A stretch of DNA of 64,000 bases, taken from NCBI GenBank assembly GCA_905479945.1, contig CAJQOP010000001.1:1-64000 (forward strand). Reading direction: 5' to 3'. This DNA is from an uncultured Glaciecola sp. Its GTDB lineage: Bacteria > Pseudomonadota > Gammaproteobacteria > Enterobacterales > Alteromonadaceae. Shown here one piece after another: positions 63,833 through 64,000 of the stretch (position 1 is its first letter; each line of letters begins with the position of its first letter). The position numbers and the translations under genes were made by a program. The notes below the pieces were generated by a model. It had not been told where the DNA came from. It searched no databases and saw only the letters and a program-made list of their open reading frames with translations.

Positions 63833-64000
63833 ATGCAAAATATATTAGAAAAAATAAATGAAAATATTCAAATGGTTTATCGCAAAGCTATCGATGCTGA
63901 TGCTGCACTAGATAAACTTCAACAGTCAGGTAAAGGTAAATTTACCGTTATATTTTCCGAAGAAACGGATTTTATAACAAGAAATAAACGCTTTGGGCCT
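63833..64000 (+). CDS. Unrecognised protein, cut by the window end
   Basis: An open frame from ATG 63833 (GAGAGG upstream) runs to the end: MQNILEKINENIQMVYRKAI, then about 36 more residues ending NKRFGP. The start is helical and charged. I do not recognise the family from 56 residues. It is divergent from the yjfB-like gene, 112 bases apart. Confidence 0.6.
   Translation, partial: MQNILEKINENIQMVYRKAIDADAALDKLQQSGKGKFTVIFSEETDFITRNKRFGP

Overview
The window looks like chromosomal DNA of a marine gammaproteobacterium of the order Alteromonadales (Colwellia/Glaciecola-like). The grounds are moderate AT richness, a TtpC-type TonB2 operon with DUF3450 and TPR partners, DUF3016 and DUF3718-like proteins, the rpsU-yqeY-dnaG-rpoD block, rdgC, rlmG and a beta-lysylation EF-P set. 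No rRNA, tRNA, CRISPR array or prophage was seen. Genus is inference.

Layout. Bases 1-2595 are a complete IS21-family element (istA, istB, multi-motif ends) that has cut a LEA2/WHy-like gene. From 3.4 to 17.9 kb, all on the minus strand, lies one envelope-uptake block: phoB, phoR, a PstS-like phosphate-binding protein, a very large internally duplicated lipoprotein, a TonB-dependent receptor, then DUF3450-ttpC-exbB-exbD-tonB-TPR. Their contiguity suggests a phosphate-starvation controlled, TonB-energised outer-membrane uptake route (inference). From 18 to 30.5 kb there is housekeeping: rdgC, HDOD protein, hinT, uppP, folK-folB, plsY, tsaD, rpsU, yqeY, dnaG, rpoD. From 30.9 to 46.7 kb: an RND pump, a degenerate Nudix lipoprotein, an acyl-CoA dehydrogenase, a DMT exporter, methionine gamma-lyase with a divergent Lrp-type regulator, an aldose epimerase, ybaK, ccoG and srkA. 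From 46.9 to 52.3 kb: a cobalamin riboswitch with btuB, two tandem DsbA paralogues (one soluble, one lipoprotein), a lipoprotein with a methyltransferase-like fold, and a parvulin. From 52.4 to 64 kb: a SulP transporter, bolA, alkB, rlmG, cyclophilin, acetolactate synthase, aldehyde dehydrogenase, epmA-efp with divergent epmB, and a YjfB-like motility peptide.

The most unusual signal is a dispersed short element. The 10-mer AGACACACCT (either strand) occurs 22 times between 18.1 and 62.8 kb and I found none in the first 18 kb; about 0.12 would be expected by chance in 64 kb. The fuller form is AAATAG-ACACAC-CTATTT, a 6-bp stem around an asymmetric ACACAC loop. Copies lie in intergenic pairs and triplets in both orientations, often with truncated tandem copies of one flank, and six lie inside conserved genes (srkA, rlmG twice, epmA twice, epmB). 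It could be a REP/RAYT-type mobile hairpin, a DNA-uptake or other genome-wide signal, or a regulatory site; no matching transposase is in the window.
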